Positions 14,788-27,721 of a stretch of DNA of 64,000 nucleotides are shown one piece after another. This stretch comes from Flaccisagitta enflata. Lineage: Eukaryota > Chaetognatha > Sagittoidea > Aphragmophora. Location of the stretch: the NCBI GenBank assembly GCA_965153355.1, contig OZ231126.1, positions 59,458,001 through 59,522,000 on the forward strand, written 5' to 3'. The notes beneath the pieces are model-generated. The model was not told the DNA's origin, made no database searches, and saw only the letters and a list, made by a program, of their open reading frames with translations. Each line of letters starts with the position of its first letter. Position 1 is the stretch's first letter. The translations under genes and the position numbers were made by a program.

Positions 14788-15315
14788 GGGCAGCGGCCCC
14801 AAAGGGCCGATGTCCTGTAGGACACAGGGGGGAATTTCAAGACGTCCGTCCTTCCGTCCGTCCCTCCGTCCGTCCTTCCGTCCGTCCCCCCCCCTTGGCC
14901 ATCGGAGCCTCAATTCTGCAGTCTCAGGCTTGATTTTGGTCCCCTGAGCCATCAAATTAGCCCTTTCAGACCTTAATTTAGCCCTCAAGAGCTCAAATCA
15001 GCCCTCTAGACCTCAAATCCGCCCTCCAGGCCTCAAATCAACTCTTCAGGCCTCAAATTTGTCCTCTAGGCCTCAAGCCTGCCCCCCAAACCTCAAATCT
15101 GCAAGCCTGCCCCCCAAACCTCAAATCTGCTCTTTTGGACTAAATCCTGCCATCCCGATTTCAAATCCACCTCAGGACGTCTTGAAATTCCCCTCTGTGT
15201 CCTACAGGACATCGGCCCTTTGGGGCCGCTGCCCTGCTCTCATTCCACTACTTCACTTGATCACTCAAAGCAGGGCATCGGGTACCGCTGACCATGTGCG
15301 ATCCTTGGATGACTA
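14788..15315. mobile_element. Palindromic repeat family A, copy 2 (both ends)
   Basis: The left end is GGGCAGCGGCCCCAAAGGG with CTGTAGGACACAGG. The right end is the inverse, CCTACAGGACATCGGCCC then GGGGCCGCTGCCCTGCTC, continuing through GCAGGGCATCGGGTACCGCT. Between them lie CCGTCC units and a degenerate 'gcc ctc aaa' minisatellite. Confidence 0.8.
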
Positions 15316-15496
15316 GTTTATTGGACAATATGAACAGCCAGAATCAAGTGCGAATGAACGCTCATTCCCAAAAATCTAAACTGCAGCATTATATGCACTC
15401 GGTTACTTCACTCCCAAACGGCAAATCAACCCACGTCTCTTCCATTGCCTCCCCTTCATCCTCAACTGCCTCATCCGCCTCCTCCGCTCCTTCAGC

Positions 15497-15910
15497 TGCT
15501 TGCTCCTTTAGGGTCCTTCAGCCCCTTGCTTCTTTTCTGCTCTGTCCACCCCTTTCACAAATTTGGGTCCTTCAGTCCCTTGCTCCCCTTCTACTCTCTC
15601 CACCCCTTTCATCCCTTTGGGTCGTTCAGTCACTTGCTCCTCTTCTACTCTCTCCACCCTTTTCATCCCTTTGGGTCGTTCAGTCCCTTGCTCCTCTTCT
15701 TCTCTCTCCACAATTTTCATCCCGTTTTGTCGTTCAGTCCATTGCTCCTCTTCTACTCTCTCAACCCCTTTCATCCCTTTGGGTCGTTCAGTCACTCGCT
15801 CCTCTTCTACTCTCTCCACCCTTTTCATCCCTTTGGGTCGCTCAGTCACTTGCTCCTCTTCTGCTCCCTTGACCCCTTCCATCAATTTGGGTACTTCAGC
15901 CCCTTTCTCC
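15497..15910. repeat. 54-bp minisatellite, about seven copies
   Basis: TTTCATCCCTTTGGGTCGTT and neighbouring sequence recur at exactly 54 bp (starts near 15611, 15665, 15719, 15773, 15827). The unit is 18 codons long, so several frames stay open. On the minus strand one frame reads as an acidic 18-residue repeat. I see no start context, splice sites or flanking domain to support a gene. Confidence 0.9.
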
Positions 15911-16126
15911 CATTCTTTACTGGCCCTGTGCAACTGCAAGAAACTGCGCAATGTTCGTGTATCCGACCTTGTTTTCGCTAATCATGATGAAGCCGGTTCC
16001 TTCCTTTCATTTTCAATTTCACCATCTGTATTTTATACCCGACACATCTGCACATCCCTCATCGGCCCATCCCCCATCTGCAACCCCCCCTCGCTTTCGG
16101 GCGGGACTCGAACAGTTTCGGAGGAG

Positions 16127-16254
<128 letters not shown>

Positions 16255-16446
16255 CTTTTGCGACCACCTGTACGAGGAAATGATCAAATCGATTACAATT
16301 TTCCCCGCTGTTTTCGTCTGCTGTTTCTCCACATGACAGCTAGCAAGACGTTGCGTCCATGATATCAGCGATCGAGGTGTCGATTATGACAGCGGGCGGG
16401 ACGTAGCGTCAATAATGACAGCGATGATCGCTTGATTAAGAATTTG

Positions 16447-16612
16447 TGAATGAATGAATGAATGAATGAATGAATGAATGAATGAGTGAATGAATGAATG
16501 AATGAATGAATGAATGAATGAATGAATGAATGAATGAATGAATGAATGAACGAATGAATGAATGAATGAATGAATGAAAGAATGAATGAATAAATGAATA
16601 AAAATGAATGTG
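16447..16612. repeat. (GAAT)n microsatellite
   Basis: Tetranucleotide GAAT/ATGA run of about 165 bp with few variants. Confidence 0.97.
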
Positions 16613-16675
16613 GTAAGGCATGAGAGGTAATAGAAATGAAGAAATACGTCAAAATTTGCCGTTTTGCACATATCA

Positions 16676-16758
16676 AACGATTGCGTTACCCGACAGACCA
16701 ACAGACCGACCAACAGTTGGACATGACCTCTTATAGAAGTGCGAGGACGCACTCAAAA
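16676..16758 (+). mobile_element. Hairpin-ended short element, 3' fragment
   Basis: GACCGACCAACAG-type units are followed by CCTCTTATAG and a hairpin with arms AGTGCG and CGCACT at 16738-16753, then an A-rich end. Confidence 0.6.
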
Positions 16759-16944
16759 AGTTGAACCATTAATAACTTTTGTTGAGGAATGATAGCTACT
16801 ATCTAGCTCATAAATATATCAACATCAGGAAAAAAACACAAACTTTGGAAAAAGTATTGGTCCAAAACAAATTGAGCTTTAGATCAGTCACATTTGAACA
16901 AAAATTTGAACAGCTCTTTAAAATGAGACCAACCCAGTAATTAC

Positions 16945-17110
16945 AGGACGCGCGACTCTACACCTTGCCGTGTCGGTTGGTTGGTCCATCAGTCTGTCGG
17001 TCCGTCAGTCGGTCTGTCAGTTTTTTTAAATTCCGGGCAGTTTTTGCTTTACTGCTCCTGCCCAACCGTCCGCGACTGTCCTGCCGTGTATCCGGCCTTG
17101 TTTTTCATTG
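16945..17110 (-). mobile_element. Hairpin-ended short element, nested in mariner-type element
   Basis: In minus sense it runs from AAAACAAGGCCGGATACACG to GGTGTAGAGTCGCGCGTCCT. The interior has CGTCC and GGTT units. The 3' hairpin is degraded. Confidence 0.65.
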
Positions 17111-17439
17111 AGAAACAGTATTCTTGTAAAAATGACGCTTCTCTCCAGATATTGATCAGGAAAAAAGTCAATGTCAGTGTTCGACTTTTTGACATATTTG
17201 AGAGAAACATGGTTTTCATTTTCTTATTAGGAAGTTGGGGATCTCATCCGGCTGATTGAACCCTCCAATGAAACTGATAGGGTAAGTACATCTGAAAATT
17301 CTCTTTCATTTGGCGCCAAGCAAAATGTTCTACGACAAATATTCTTCGTGTTATGATTTTTCAAAGATTTATTTGCGAAAAATTCAAATTGATTTTTTTC
17401 AATTTTTTTTCTTTTGTGTAGGATCAATAAAGGAGTGTG

Positions 17440-17880
17440 TTTAAGTTTGTTTGAGCATGCAAATACAAGAAAACATATTTTTAAGCATAGGTGCTCATCC
17501 GTGAGGGTGATTTCAAGCATTTTAGCTCATTTAGCTCACTTAGCTCACTTAGCTCAATCTTTTTTTTCTGATTTTTAATGCAATAAATAAGCAAAAATAT
17601 TGATAAATGTTTAAGCAAGCAAATACAGGAAAGCATATCAGTGAGCAGATCTGCTCATCTGTGAGCGTGTTTTTAAGTATTCTAGCTCATTTAGCTCATT
17701 TGACTCATCTAGCTTGCTTTTTTTTCTGATTTCAAAACAGATAAATAAATGAATGTTTTGCTTTAAGCATGCAAGAACAAGAAAGCATGTCAGTAAGCAC
17801 AGCTGGTTGTTTTGTTGAGTGATTTTGAATATTTTAGCTCATCTAGCTCATTTTGCTCAGTCCTTTTTTTCTCTGATATT
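17440..17880. repeat. About 155-bp tandem repeat, three diverged copies
   Basis: Each unit runs from a GAGCATGCAAATACA-type start through GAAAGCATA and TGCTCAT to a cluster of TAGCTCATT motifs. Those clusters lie near 17520, 17683 and 17835. A diverged inverted copy lies at about 19660-19760. Confidence 0.75.
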
Positions 17881-18159
17881 CAGTGCAACCAATACATACA
17901 ATTGCTCTAATTTGATCTGACAAATAAAAAGAATTGCAGTGGCTGAAGACAATAGTGGCTGAAGACAATAGCTTGATAAAAAATGAACAACACTTACAAC
18001 TTTTTTCCTCACGGCGACAGTCGCCATTACTGGTAAATATATTCATGAGCTAGATAGTAGACTCATCACATCGATACCGACTACTGATGTGCAATGATGA
18101 TGTCATCCATGTTTTCTTCTTCATTATCTTAGACGGTTACCGCCTACTTTTTACAAACA

Positions 18160-18325
18160 AGTGACGCGGGGCCACAATATCGTTGCGGGTTACGGGTGGG
18201 CAGGGGCATCAAACCCCCATTCATATCCCACGCCTCCCCTGTACTCATACACAAATTGAATCTAAAACAACCAACGGATGGACCAACGGACGGACAAAGC
18301 CTCTTATAGTGTTGCGTGTCCGGAA
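18160..18325 (+). mobile_element. Hairpin-ended short element (TTGC type), diverged
   Basis: GTGACGCGGGGCCACAATAT starts the copy, followed by a GTTGCGGG segment, GGGTGGGCAGGGGCAT and GGACGGAC units. It ends at a decayed hairpin GTTGCGTGTCCGGAAC. Confidence 0.65.
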
Positions 18326-18425
18326 CAAAAAATTCATACTCAGCAACATGCACACTTCCTTCAAACCAATTTTCCAAGTATTGATCAACTTCATGAATCA
18401 CGATAGCCGTAGCAAACGGGCGGCC

Positions 18426-18456
<31 letters not shown>

Positions 18457-18648
18457 CTTTGATCCTATAATGGAACTGATGGGCATCCTTTGAATCCAAT
18501 TGTTTGATTGTTTGATGAAGCTTAAAGCCAATCGACTGTAAACACTCGATTGGTGAAGGGCCCCCTACTAGGGGTTGCTTTTACCGTAAATAAAGATGAA
18601 ACGTTAAGATTCCTAAACGATCCGTAATTGTCTAATCGATCTTTGTAA

Positions 18649-18852
18649 TGACGCGGGGTCACAATATTGTTGGGGAAGGGTGGGCAGGGGCATTCAACCT
18701 CAATTCACTATCCAACCCAATACACATACTTAAGAAGCACCTTGAACACTTGTTTTTCCACTTTTCAACTTTTGCGTATGGATGGACGAACAGACGGATG
18801 GACGGACCAACGGACAGACAAATCCTCTTGTAGAGTTACATGCCCGCCACAA
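18649..18852 (+). mobile_element. Hairpin-ended short element (TTGC type), diverged
   Basis: Same plan as the copy at 18160: TGACGCGGGGTCACAATATT, GGGTGGGCAGGGGCATT, then GGACGGACCAACGG units and a decayed terminal hairpin. Confidence 0.65.
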
Positions 18853-19796
18853 GAAACAACTGCTGCATTCAAAGCCTTTACATTGTGTACTCACTGTATA
18901 GATTATAACTTTAGACCTAATGATTAATAATGACTGAGTATTTAATGTATGATAGGTAGGATATTGCATTAAAGGTAGGATATTGTATGCATGACCATGA
19001 GAATGAAAAATTAGGCGGACAATATCGATGTAGGGAGGGGAATATGACCGAGGGATCGACGATCAGCCCGGAGACACCAGTTTACAGTGACAGGGAGTGA
19101 CGATAATGATCGCCCAGCCAGAAATTTCGAACCACAACCCCCGCGGGGGCAGCGACTCCATCTAACCCTCTTCTGCCACAACCAGGTAAGTCCCAGCCCG
19201 GTGCTTCGTCACGAGCCGATCTCGCCCGCGCTAAGGAAATGTAGTTATCACAGAATATATACTGGGAAATTTTTTCCCTTTGCGGCAAAATTCGTACTGA
19301 CTCTTCTGGTCAAATATACAAAAAACAATTGTTTTGTCCGAAACAGAACACGAGTACTACATGAATGATGAAAAAATAATAATCTGGAAAAAAAATATAG
19401 TTACAGATTTTTTTTTCTGTTTGGGAAATCTTTATTCCGGTTACTTTATAAAAAACCACGATATGTAAATCGATTTTTAAGATCAAGATTGGAATCCTCT
19501 TAAGTAGTGGTGCAAACGAGGACGAAATTTGACTGGTCACAATCTTTTTTTTAACATTTTACATCTTCATTCACTGCATATCTTTTTAATTGTTTAATTC
19601 AATCATGAGTACTAATTTGCATTGATCGCACTTTAAATCAGAGAAAGAAAGAACAGAGCTAAATGAGCTAGAGGAGCTAAAGTACTAAAAATCACTCTTA
19701 CAGATGAGCGATTATAGTCACCCACATGCTTTCTTGTATTTATATGCTCTGACATGTATAAAAATAATTTTGTTTTGGTAGCAATTTGAAAGAATA
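18853..19796. other. Unique sequence, no supported gene
   Basis: No coding segment passes inspection. A short GC-rich patch at 19050-19245 contains GGTAAGT and a CCCCGCGGGGG palindrome. Confidence 0.45.
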
Positions 19797-20169
19797 AGTG
19801 ACGCGGGGTCACAATATCGTTGCGGACGGGTGGGCAGGGGCATCCAACCCCCATCCACAACTTATGCCTTGTTCCACCAACACAAGTACCCCAGGAGCAT
19901 CTAAAACGCCCGTTTTCCCAAGAAGAAGAAAAAAAAAGATGAGGAAGCAAATGAAGAAGAATGAAAGAAGAAAAAGAAGAAGAAGAAGAAGAAGAAGAAG
20001 AAGAAGAAGAAGAAGAAGAAGAAGAAGAAGAAGAAGAAGAAGAAGAAGAAGAAGAAGAAGAAGAAGAAAAGTAAAAAGATGGTGAAAAGTAAAGATCCAT
20101 AATCGATCCGTAATTGATCTTTCATCTTTGTAATGATCAAGTGATCGTGTCGCTCTATCCACCACTCAA

Positions 20170-20204
<35 letters not shown>

Positions 20205-20290
20205 AGAAGAAGAAGAAGAAGAAGAAGAAGAAGAAGAAGAAGAAGAAGAAGAAGAAGAAGAAGAAGAAGGAGAAGAAGAAGAAGAAGATG
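19797..20290. repeat. Element fragment plus two (GAA)n arrays
   Basis: The 5' part of a hairpin-ended element (GTGACGCGGGGTCACAATAT at 19798, GTTGCGGACGGG at about 19820) runs to about 19920. GAA arrays follow at 19975-20068 and 20168-20285. The 3' hairpin of this copy is missing. Confidence 0.8.
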
Positions 20291-20804
20291 AAAAAGAGGG
20301 AGAAGAGGAAGAAGGAGAAAAAGAAAAAGAAAGATGATAATTTAAAAAAAGAACAATCATGGAACGATGATCAAAGATGGATAGATACTCTTGCCCGCCA
20401 GAATTGCCTGTTCATTGTCTGTAAACACATAGCATAAGAATTGACCTTGTCCTACTCCCTTTTTTCTCACTTTCGATGATTGCAAATCCTCAAACATTTC
20501 TCCTCTTCCTTTTCTCCTCCTCCTCCCCTTCCTCCTCCTACCTCTCTTCCTCATCTTTTCGTGGTAGCAAACAGATAATTTCCAAATAAATAGGTTTCAA
20601 GAGAGTTGGTCTCTTCCTTTGTCCTCTCATCTTCCTTTTCACTGTTCATCTGTCTGTCTGTCGATCTGTCTGTCGATCTGTCTGTCCGTCTGTCAGTTCT
20701 CAGATCATCTGTTCCTCATTCGTGTAGTTTAGTTTGTCTATACGACCTTCCATCACTCTACATCTGTGCAGTGTGTCTGTTAGTCTATCTGCCTCTGTGT
20801 GGGT

Positions 20805-20988
<184 letters not shown>

Positions 20989-21324
20989 TCTAATCACCGA
21001 TCGTTCCAAAAAGCACAAAAAAAGAAAAAAAGATACACAAAGAGACGCTCATCTTCTAATCGATGATCAGAGAGAAATAGAAGCGGGCAGGCATCATCTA
21101 AGAAAAAGCGGGTGATCGCCAATTTGCACAGACAACGACTTGAAAAGAAACCCTTTAAAAAAGCTGTTAAAGCTATGAATAGAACAGAGGAAAAAAAAAC
21201 TGTGGTAGAGAAGTGGAGGAGGAGGAGGAGGAAGAGAAGGATGATGAAGAGGAAGAGGATAAGATGACGAAGGGAAACCAAGACCACCACCCAACACGTG
21301 CTGTAAGGAACCCACAAAGGGGAG

Positions 21325-22014
<690 letters not shown>

Positions 22015-22016
22015 AA

Positions 22017-22612
22017 GTGACGCGGGGTCACAATATCGTTGCGGACGGGTGGGCAGTGGCGTCCAACCCCAATCTACAACCCTCGGCCCCCCACACATTG
22101 AACACACCAAAAAAAGTTTTCAAAAACGCTCGTTTTCCCACTTTTCGACTCATGCTGATGGACTAATGCACAGCGCAATCTGTAGTGATATCCCCGCTAC
22201 AATTACTTTTTAAAGTGAACCGGGCTTTATTGAAAAATATCTAATTTTGATCCTAGGGAATTCCCCGGGGAAATCCCCAGGGAAATCCCCTGTTACAATT
22301 ACTTTTCAAAGTTAACCGGGCTTGATAGAAGAATATCAAAGTTAAATCTCGGAGAATCCCCCGGGAATCCCCTGTTATAATTACTTTTTAAAGTGAACCG
22401 GGCTTTACTGAAAATTATTAAAGTTTAATCTAGGGGAATCCCTTGGGGAAATCCAACATTAAAACTAACTTAACCGATGAATCAGAGCTTTTTCCCGGGG
22501 GATTAATGTCACATTTTTCTACTACAGATTGCGCTGTGTAATGGACCAATGGACGGACGGACAGACATTGCCTCTTATATAGTTATAGAGTTGCGTGTCC
22601 GCAACTAAAAAC
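22017..22612 (+). mobile_element. Hairpin-ended short element (TTGC type), interrupted
   Basis: The 5' part (GTGACGCGGGGTCACAATAT, then GTTGCGGACGG) is split from the 3' part (GGACGGACGG units, then hairpin AGTTGCG/CGCAACT at 22589-22606, then AAAAA) by the insertion at 22169-22538. Without the insertion it would be about 220 bp. Confidence 0.8.
22169..22538. mobile_element. 370-bp DNA element, 18-bp inverted ends, 5-bp TAATG duplication
   Basis: The ends are perfect 18-bp inverted repeats CACAGCGCAATCTGTAGT (22169-22186 and complement at 22521-22538), flanked by TAATG at 22164-22168 and 22539-22543. The interior has three diverged tandem units of about 95 bp, each with AATTACTTTT(T/C)AAAG and AACCGGGCTT(T/G), followed by AATCCCC-rich stretches. 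There is no ORF. A related element with a matching right end lies at 36440-36717. Confidence 0.9.
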
Positions 22613-22769
22613 GGCATCGCTCTGTTAAATTGCGTTTTCGTTCTCACCTTCATTATGAGTTGTGACTTACTGCTAGTGAATTATCGTACATCCACCGATT
22701 TACCGACAGACAGATCGATCGAGAGGGGTATGGACTATGAAGTCACGTGCACACGACACGACAAGTAAC

Positions 22770-23440
22770 AGGTCGCCCAAGGGCAATATATGGTCTGCGA
22801 TACCCTTTGCCCTGCTTTGAGTGATTGTGAGTTGGTATGAGGGGAAGCAGGGCAGCGGCCCCGAAGGGGACGAAGTCCTGTAGAACACAGGGGGACTTTC
22901 GTTCGTCATGCCTTGCGTGGCTGAGATGCTACATTGTGGGTTGACTGAAGGCCTTCAAGAGCTTAAATGGAGGTCTAAGAAGGCTGATGTAAGGCCTGAG
23001 AATGCCAATTGGAAGCTTGAGAGGTTTAACTTGAGGCCTAATTTGAGGCATATGAGGACAAGTTTGAGGCATGGGAATTTTGATTTGAGGCCTGCAAGCC
23101 TAATTTGAGGTCTGAAAGGCCAGGTTTGAGGCCCGGGGGGATTTGAAGCCTGAGGCTGGTTTGAAGAGGCTGGGAGGCTGGATTTGAGGCCTGAGAGGGG
23201 CTGGATTTGAGGCCAGAGGCTCGTTTGAGGCCTGAGAGGCTGGTTTGAGGCCTGAGGCTGGATTAGAAGGCCTGCCGAGGCTGGATTTGAGCCTGAGGCT
23301 GGATTTGAGGCCTGAGAGGCCAGATTTTAGGCCTGAGGGGCCTGATAAGGGGGGGACGAACGAACAAACTAACTAACTAACGAACGAACTAAAGTTCCCC
23401 TGTGTTCTACAGGACTTCGTCCCCTTCGGGGCCGCTGCCC
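22770..23440. mobile_element. Palindromic repeat family A, copy 3
   Basis: The left end is TTTGCCCTGCTTTGAGTGAT then GCAGGGCAGCGGCCCCGAAG; the right end is ACAGGACTTCGTCCCCTTCG and GGGGCCGCTGCCC. The interior is a long 'gaggcctgaggctggattt' minisatellite of about 20-bp degenerate units. Confidence 0.8.
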
Positions 23441-24090
23441 AAAAAACACAAAACCGAAACCGAAAAGAAAATCTCAGATTTGAAAGTTTGTAAACAGATC
23501 TATGCCGAAATCGGTTGACTATCGTTTTCTTTGCACTCCATCGATCCCCATTATGGAGTAAACCCACAACCCCATTAATGAAAAAAGAATAGAAAATAGT
23601 TTTTTTTATCATTCCTAATTTGATTATACATTTTGGTATTTAGAAACAGTTCATTTGACTTTTTATGTTTTCTCACTGATAAGTGGAAATAAAAACATGC
23701 TTTTTTTTGGAAATGTTTAGGAAAGGGCAGTTTCAAGAAAATTCTGTCTTTTCAAAAGTTTGAAGTATACACAGCATGCAACAGCAACAGCAGCCTGATG
23801 TTTAAAAAAAGCCGGATACACGGATAGTCGCATACTTGGGTCTTGTGAGGATGGGTGGGGCAGTGATGAAATAACACAATCCAGTATTCAGACAGGAGCA
23901 ATCGCCTGCAAACTTGGAAAGAGAAGATCTACTGTACAAATTTACATTGCGAATTTGTCAAGAATTTAAACATTATTCTTGCATGCATACATATCGTGCT
24001 TTGGAATGCAATTATTGGTCATTGGTCATTTGGTCTACTCCGTTGGAATGAAAATCATTGCGCGGTGTGTGTCCTGCCTCTTCGGCTGTC
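23441..24090. other. Unique sequence with a small element remnant
   Basis: GCCGGATACACGGATAGTCG at about 23811 is a fragment of the hairpin-ended superfamily. Otherwise nothing is recognised. Confidence 0.5.
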
Positions 24091-24094
24091 AGTC

Positions 24095-24506
<412 letters not shown>

Positions 24507-24841
24507 TTTTCAGAACTTATTCCTATATATATCTAATACAATCTTTCTTAAGACTCTTACTTATCGGAAGAAAGATAAGTGAAAATGGAAGAAGTAAAGA
24601 GCTTCGGTCGGAAACCTAACAGGAGGAACAAATTTCCGCTTCCGAAATTTGGCAACAAATTTCCGCTTTTGGGCTCGTTTCTGAGGAATGGGGAAAGTGA
24701 AACTTGTGCCACTTCCGAGAACCGACTCAAAGAGACTGAGTCGGTCTGTCTGTTTGTCTGTTTGTCTGTCTGAATGTGTCTTTCATCTTCCAACTACAAA
24801 GCGTGTGTTTTAATAGCAAATTAGAACCTTGTACCCTTTCT

Positions 24842-24985
24842 TTTTAGTCGCGTGCAACGCGACTCTACACCCCGCTATGTCGGTCTGTCGGTTGGTCTGT
24901 CGGTTGGTTGGTTGGTCCCCGTTTTACTTTTTGGCATAAAAGAGCTTTTTGAGCTCACTGCCCCTGCCAAAATGTCCCATTGGGA
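24842..24985 (-). mobile_element. Hairpin-ended short element (TCGC type), truncated
   Basis: The hairpin arms AGTCGCG and CGCGACT lie at 24846-24864, preceded by a T-run, and GGTCTGTCGG units follow. The AACAAGGCC end is not seen, so the 5' part in minus sense is missing. Confidence 0.6.
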
Positions 24986-25138
24986 CTGAAGATTTTTCAC
25001 CTTTATCTCAGGATAACCTTTAAAAAGAGGTGAAATCACATTATTAACTACAATTTGGGACCTTAAAATGTTGACCTTTATTAATGGGGAACCTTTAAAA
25101 GTGAGGCTGTTATTGCGGGGTTCCACTGTAGTTGATTT

Positions 25139-25354
25139 TGAAATGTAGGTTTATGATTACATCATAGAAAATTACTAGGGACTGAATGAAACTAACGGAA
25201 AAAAGATTACTACCTGGAGTATTCGTTCAAAATGAAGGTTTGTAATTACCTTGTAGAAAATTACTTAGGACTGAAAGAAACTAACGGAAGAACGATTACT
25301 ACCTGTAGTAATCGTTTTTGCGTTAGTTTCTTTTAGTCCTCAGTCATTTTCTAT
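25139..25354. repeat. Imperfect palindrome with an adjacent direct repeat
   Basis: TTACTTAGGACTGAAAGAAA around 25262 pairs with TTTCTTTTAGTCCTCAGTCA around 25337, centred near 25303 in GATTACTACCTGTAGTAATC. A second copy of the left arm lies at 25139-25222 in direct orientation. Confidence 0.75.
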
Positions 25355-26589
25355 GAGTAGGACAACATTACACCGCAACCAAAATATTACAATAAGGACA
25401 AGAGCCTTAGGAGCTCTTACTGGGGTTTACTGCGTACCCTTCACCACTATCCTTAGAATTATCAAAATTCCATCTCAACCCTTACCAAAGAGCTGCTCAA
25501 CAGATACAAATCAATAGCAAGAAAGACCCACAGTTGTCAGTTATTTATAAAATGTGCAAGTGACAAGAAAGAGTACCAGATAAGTGTGTTCAACTGTGAG
25601 GGCGAGGCACATATTCCTCACGACTATCTGATCTTCCCATTGTAAAATGCTCATAACATCCGCAACCTTGAATCAAGATTTTTCCACTAATCGAGAATAA
25701 TCCACCAAGCAGCTCTGGGTCAATCCCAAACTCTCAAGTCTAGCAATCATAGTCCAAATTTAAACAAAACAAGACAAATTACCAAAGGATAAGTGAATTA
25801 TCAAGCCTACATTTTGAAATAAACTACGCCTAAGCATCATACCGGTGATCAGCAAAATCTACTCTCCTCGTTTTGTCCATAGACTGTAAAGATTACTTAT
25901 CCAAAGGTTTTGATATTCATTAACCACTAAAATTAGGTCGTACCTGAGATTGGATAGGTGAGTATATGAGTGGAAGCATATACTATACAGAAATAAGTAA
26001 CTTTTGAATGTTTTGTTTATTCCTCAATATTCAGTTGATTATGAAAAGCATTTTTCTTTAAGTTTTTTTGTAAGATTCTTTTTGTTGAACATTTCATAGT
26101 TTCATGATCACAATATTGCAGAATTCCAGAACTACATTGTTTCAAAATCACATAAAAACATTACCACAACATTGAGAAGTCGCATCCATAAAACTATGTC
26201 ATAAACCTTGGACAAATTTATCGACTCAGACGGATGGGCATACCCTCTCATATAGATGCGAGGACAGATCTAAGAATTCAAAGAACTTAAATGACCTACA
26301 ATCACTTACATGAACAAATGGCTCAATTGAACCCTAAGTCTAGATGACATTCATGACCATTCAGGGTTTATTATAAACAAGCTGTGGGTTGGGCAGGAGC
26401 AGTGCTGGAGGTCACTTGGGCATCTGGAGGAGAGCCGTATGCTCAGAAAGCTCAAAAACACCAAAAAAGTAAAAAGGGGACCAACCGGACCGACAAAGCG
26501 GGATGTAGAGTCGCACGCGACTAAAAAGTTACGGACCGACTGACATACCAGAGTCACGAGCACACAACTAGAAATCTCACAAGAACAAG
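25355..26589. other. AT-rich sequence, no intact gene
   Basis: No open reading frame of note. Two hairpin-ended element fragments lie at the end: arms AGATGCG/CAGATCT near 26250 and arms AGTCGC/GCGACT at 26509-26522, each followed by A-rich sequence. Confidence 0.5.
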
Positions 26590-27063
26590 TCATCCAAGGA
26601 TCGCACATGGTTAGCGGTACCTGATGCCCTGCTTGGAGTGATTAGCTGAAAAATTTGAGTGAGAGCAGGGCAGCGGCCCCAAAGGGCCGATGTCCTGTAG
26701 GACACAGGGGTGAATTTCTAGACATCCTGAGAGGGCATATTTGAGGCCTTGGTGGCAACTTTCCATCTTAATAAAAAAGAATTTTGCATTTTTTTCAATT
26801 TCTTGTCAATTTTCCATGTTATTCAATAGGAATTTTACATTCTTTTCAATAATCTTTAATTTTCTATGTTATTCAATGGGAATCATGCAATTTTTCACTT
26901 TCTTGTAAATTTTCTATGTTATTCAATGGGAAACTTGTATTTTGTCAATTTTCCATGTTGTTCAATGGGAATTTGAGGCTTGAGAAGCTTGGGGGGGACG
27001 TACGGACGTCTGGAAATTCACCCCTGTGTCGTACAGGACGTCGGCCTTTTGGGGCCGCTGCCC
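26590..27063. mobile_element. Palindromic repeat family A, copy 4 (long left end)
   Basis: Its left end starts TCATCCAAGGATCGCACATG, then GGTACCTGATGCCCTGCTTG and GCAGCGGCCCCAAAGGGCCG. The same start is the inverse of copy 2's right end, giving an inverted repeat of about 130 bp. The interior has four diverged units with TTTTCCATGTTATTCAATGG. The right end is GGCCTTTTGGGGCCGCTGCC. Confidence 0.85.
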
Positions 27064-27328
27064 AAAAAGGATGTTCTTATAACGACGTTTCTTTTGCACT
27101 GGCGTATCAAGAAGCGTGGAAATCTGTAGCTTGTTCTGCGAATTGACGAGAACGAGCTCTTGATTGGGCTTCCAATTAGGTTAACAATCAGCGATTCTAG
27201 TGAGTCCTTTTCCGGTACAATCAGGGTACAACGGGAAAATATAAGAATGGTAATCTAATCGTCTTCTTTTTCTTTCTTTTTTTTCGTGCAAATTTTCCTC
27301 AATGTTGTATATTAAACAAGCCCGATCG

Positions 27329-27477
27329 GGCAACTAGATGCGTCATCTGCGTGATATTAGAAGAGGCGTAACGGACCGACGGACGGACCGACGGACGGAC
27401 CGACGGACGGACCGACGGACGGACCGACGGACAGACCCTATAGACTCTATAGTATAGAGATGCGATGACGCATCTAA
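27329..27477 (+). mobile_element. Hairpin-ended short element (ATGC type)
   Basis: AAACAAGCCCGATCGGGCAA starts the copy. A 5' segment AGATGCGTCAT lies near 27337-27350, then (GGACCGAC)n units. The 3' hairpin AGATGCG-ATGA-CGCATCT at 27458-27475 is followed by AAAAA. The 5' segment is the exact complement of the hairpin's right half. Confidence 0.85.
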
Positions 27478-27590
27478 AAATAAATAAATAAAGCTTCTAA
27501 ACTATGCCTTTTGAATAACCTGTGCCCTGCTTTGCATTGTCACCTCGTTGTCTACGGTCATTGGTCAGTAAATGTATTGAAATCATATAA

Positions 27591-27721
27591 AACAAGGCCA
27601 AGTAGGCCAATAAGGTGCGACATGTGGATCGTCGAACGAATGCGTTACCGACCGACAGACAGACAGACCGACCGACAGACGGACATAGCCAGATATAGAG
27701 GTGCTTTGTCGCACCTAAAAA
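27591..27721 (+). mobile_element. Hairpin-ended short element (GTGC type)
   Basis: AAAACAAGGCCAAGTAGGCC starts the copy. AAGGTGCGACA near 27610 is the complement of TGTCGCACCTT, and the 3' hairpin AGGTGC-TTTGTC-GCACCT lies at 27699-27716. The interior has ACCGACAGACAG units. Confidence 0.85.

Larger units (their letters stand above)
16799..18057. mobile_element. Tc1/mariner-type element with TA target duplication
   Basis: Inverted ends CTATCTAGCTCATAAATATA and the complement of TATATTCATGAGCTAGATAG are each flanked by TA (16797-16798, 18058-18059). The 1.26-kb interior has no transposase ORF. It holds a hairpin-ended element (16945-17110) and a tandem repeat (17440-17880). The same ends occur in the element at 50238-50825, which keeps transposase remnants. 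Confidence 0.7.

Noticed and set aside
15508-15951. Acidic protein with 18-residue repeats on the minus strand
   Set aside because: A 54-bp minisatellite keeps frames open in both strands; no start context, domain or exon borders support a gene.
19082-19245. tRNA-like A-box and B-box motifs (minus strand)
   Set aside because: TGGCAGAAGAGGG and GGTTCGAAAT resemble the boxes, but no cloverleaf with paired acceptor and T arms can be folded.
22908-23108. Small ORF in family A interior
   Set aside because: It lies wholly in the element's degenerate minisatellite.
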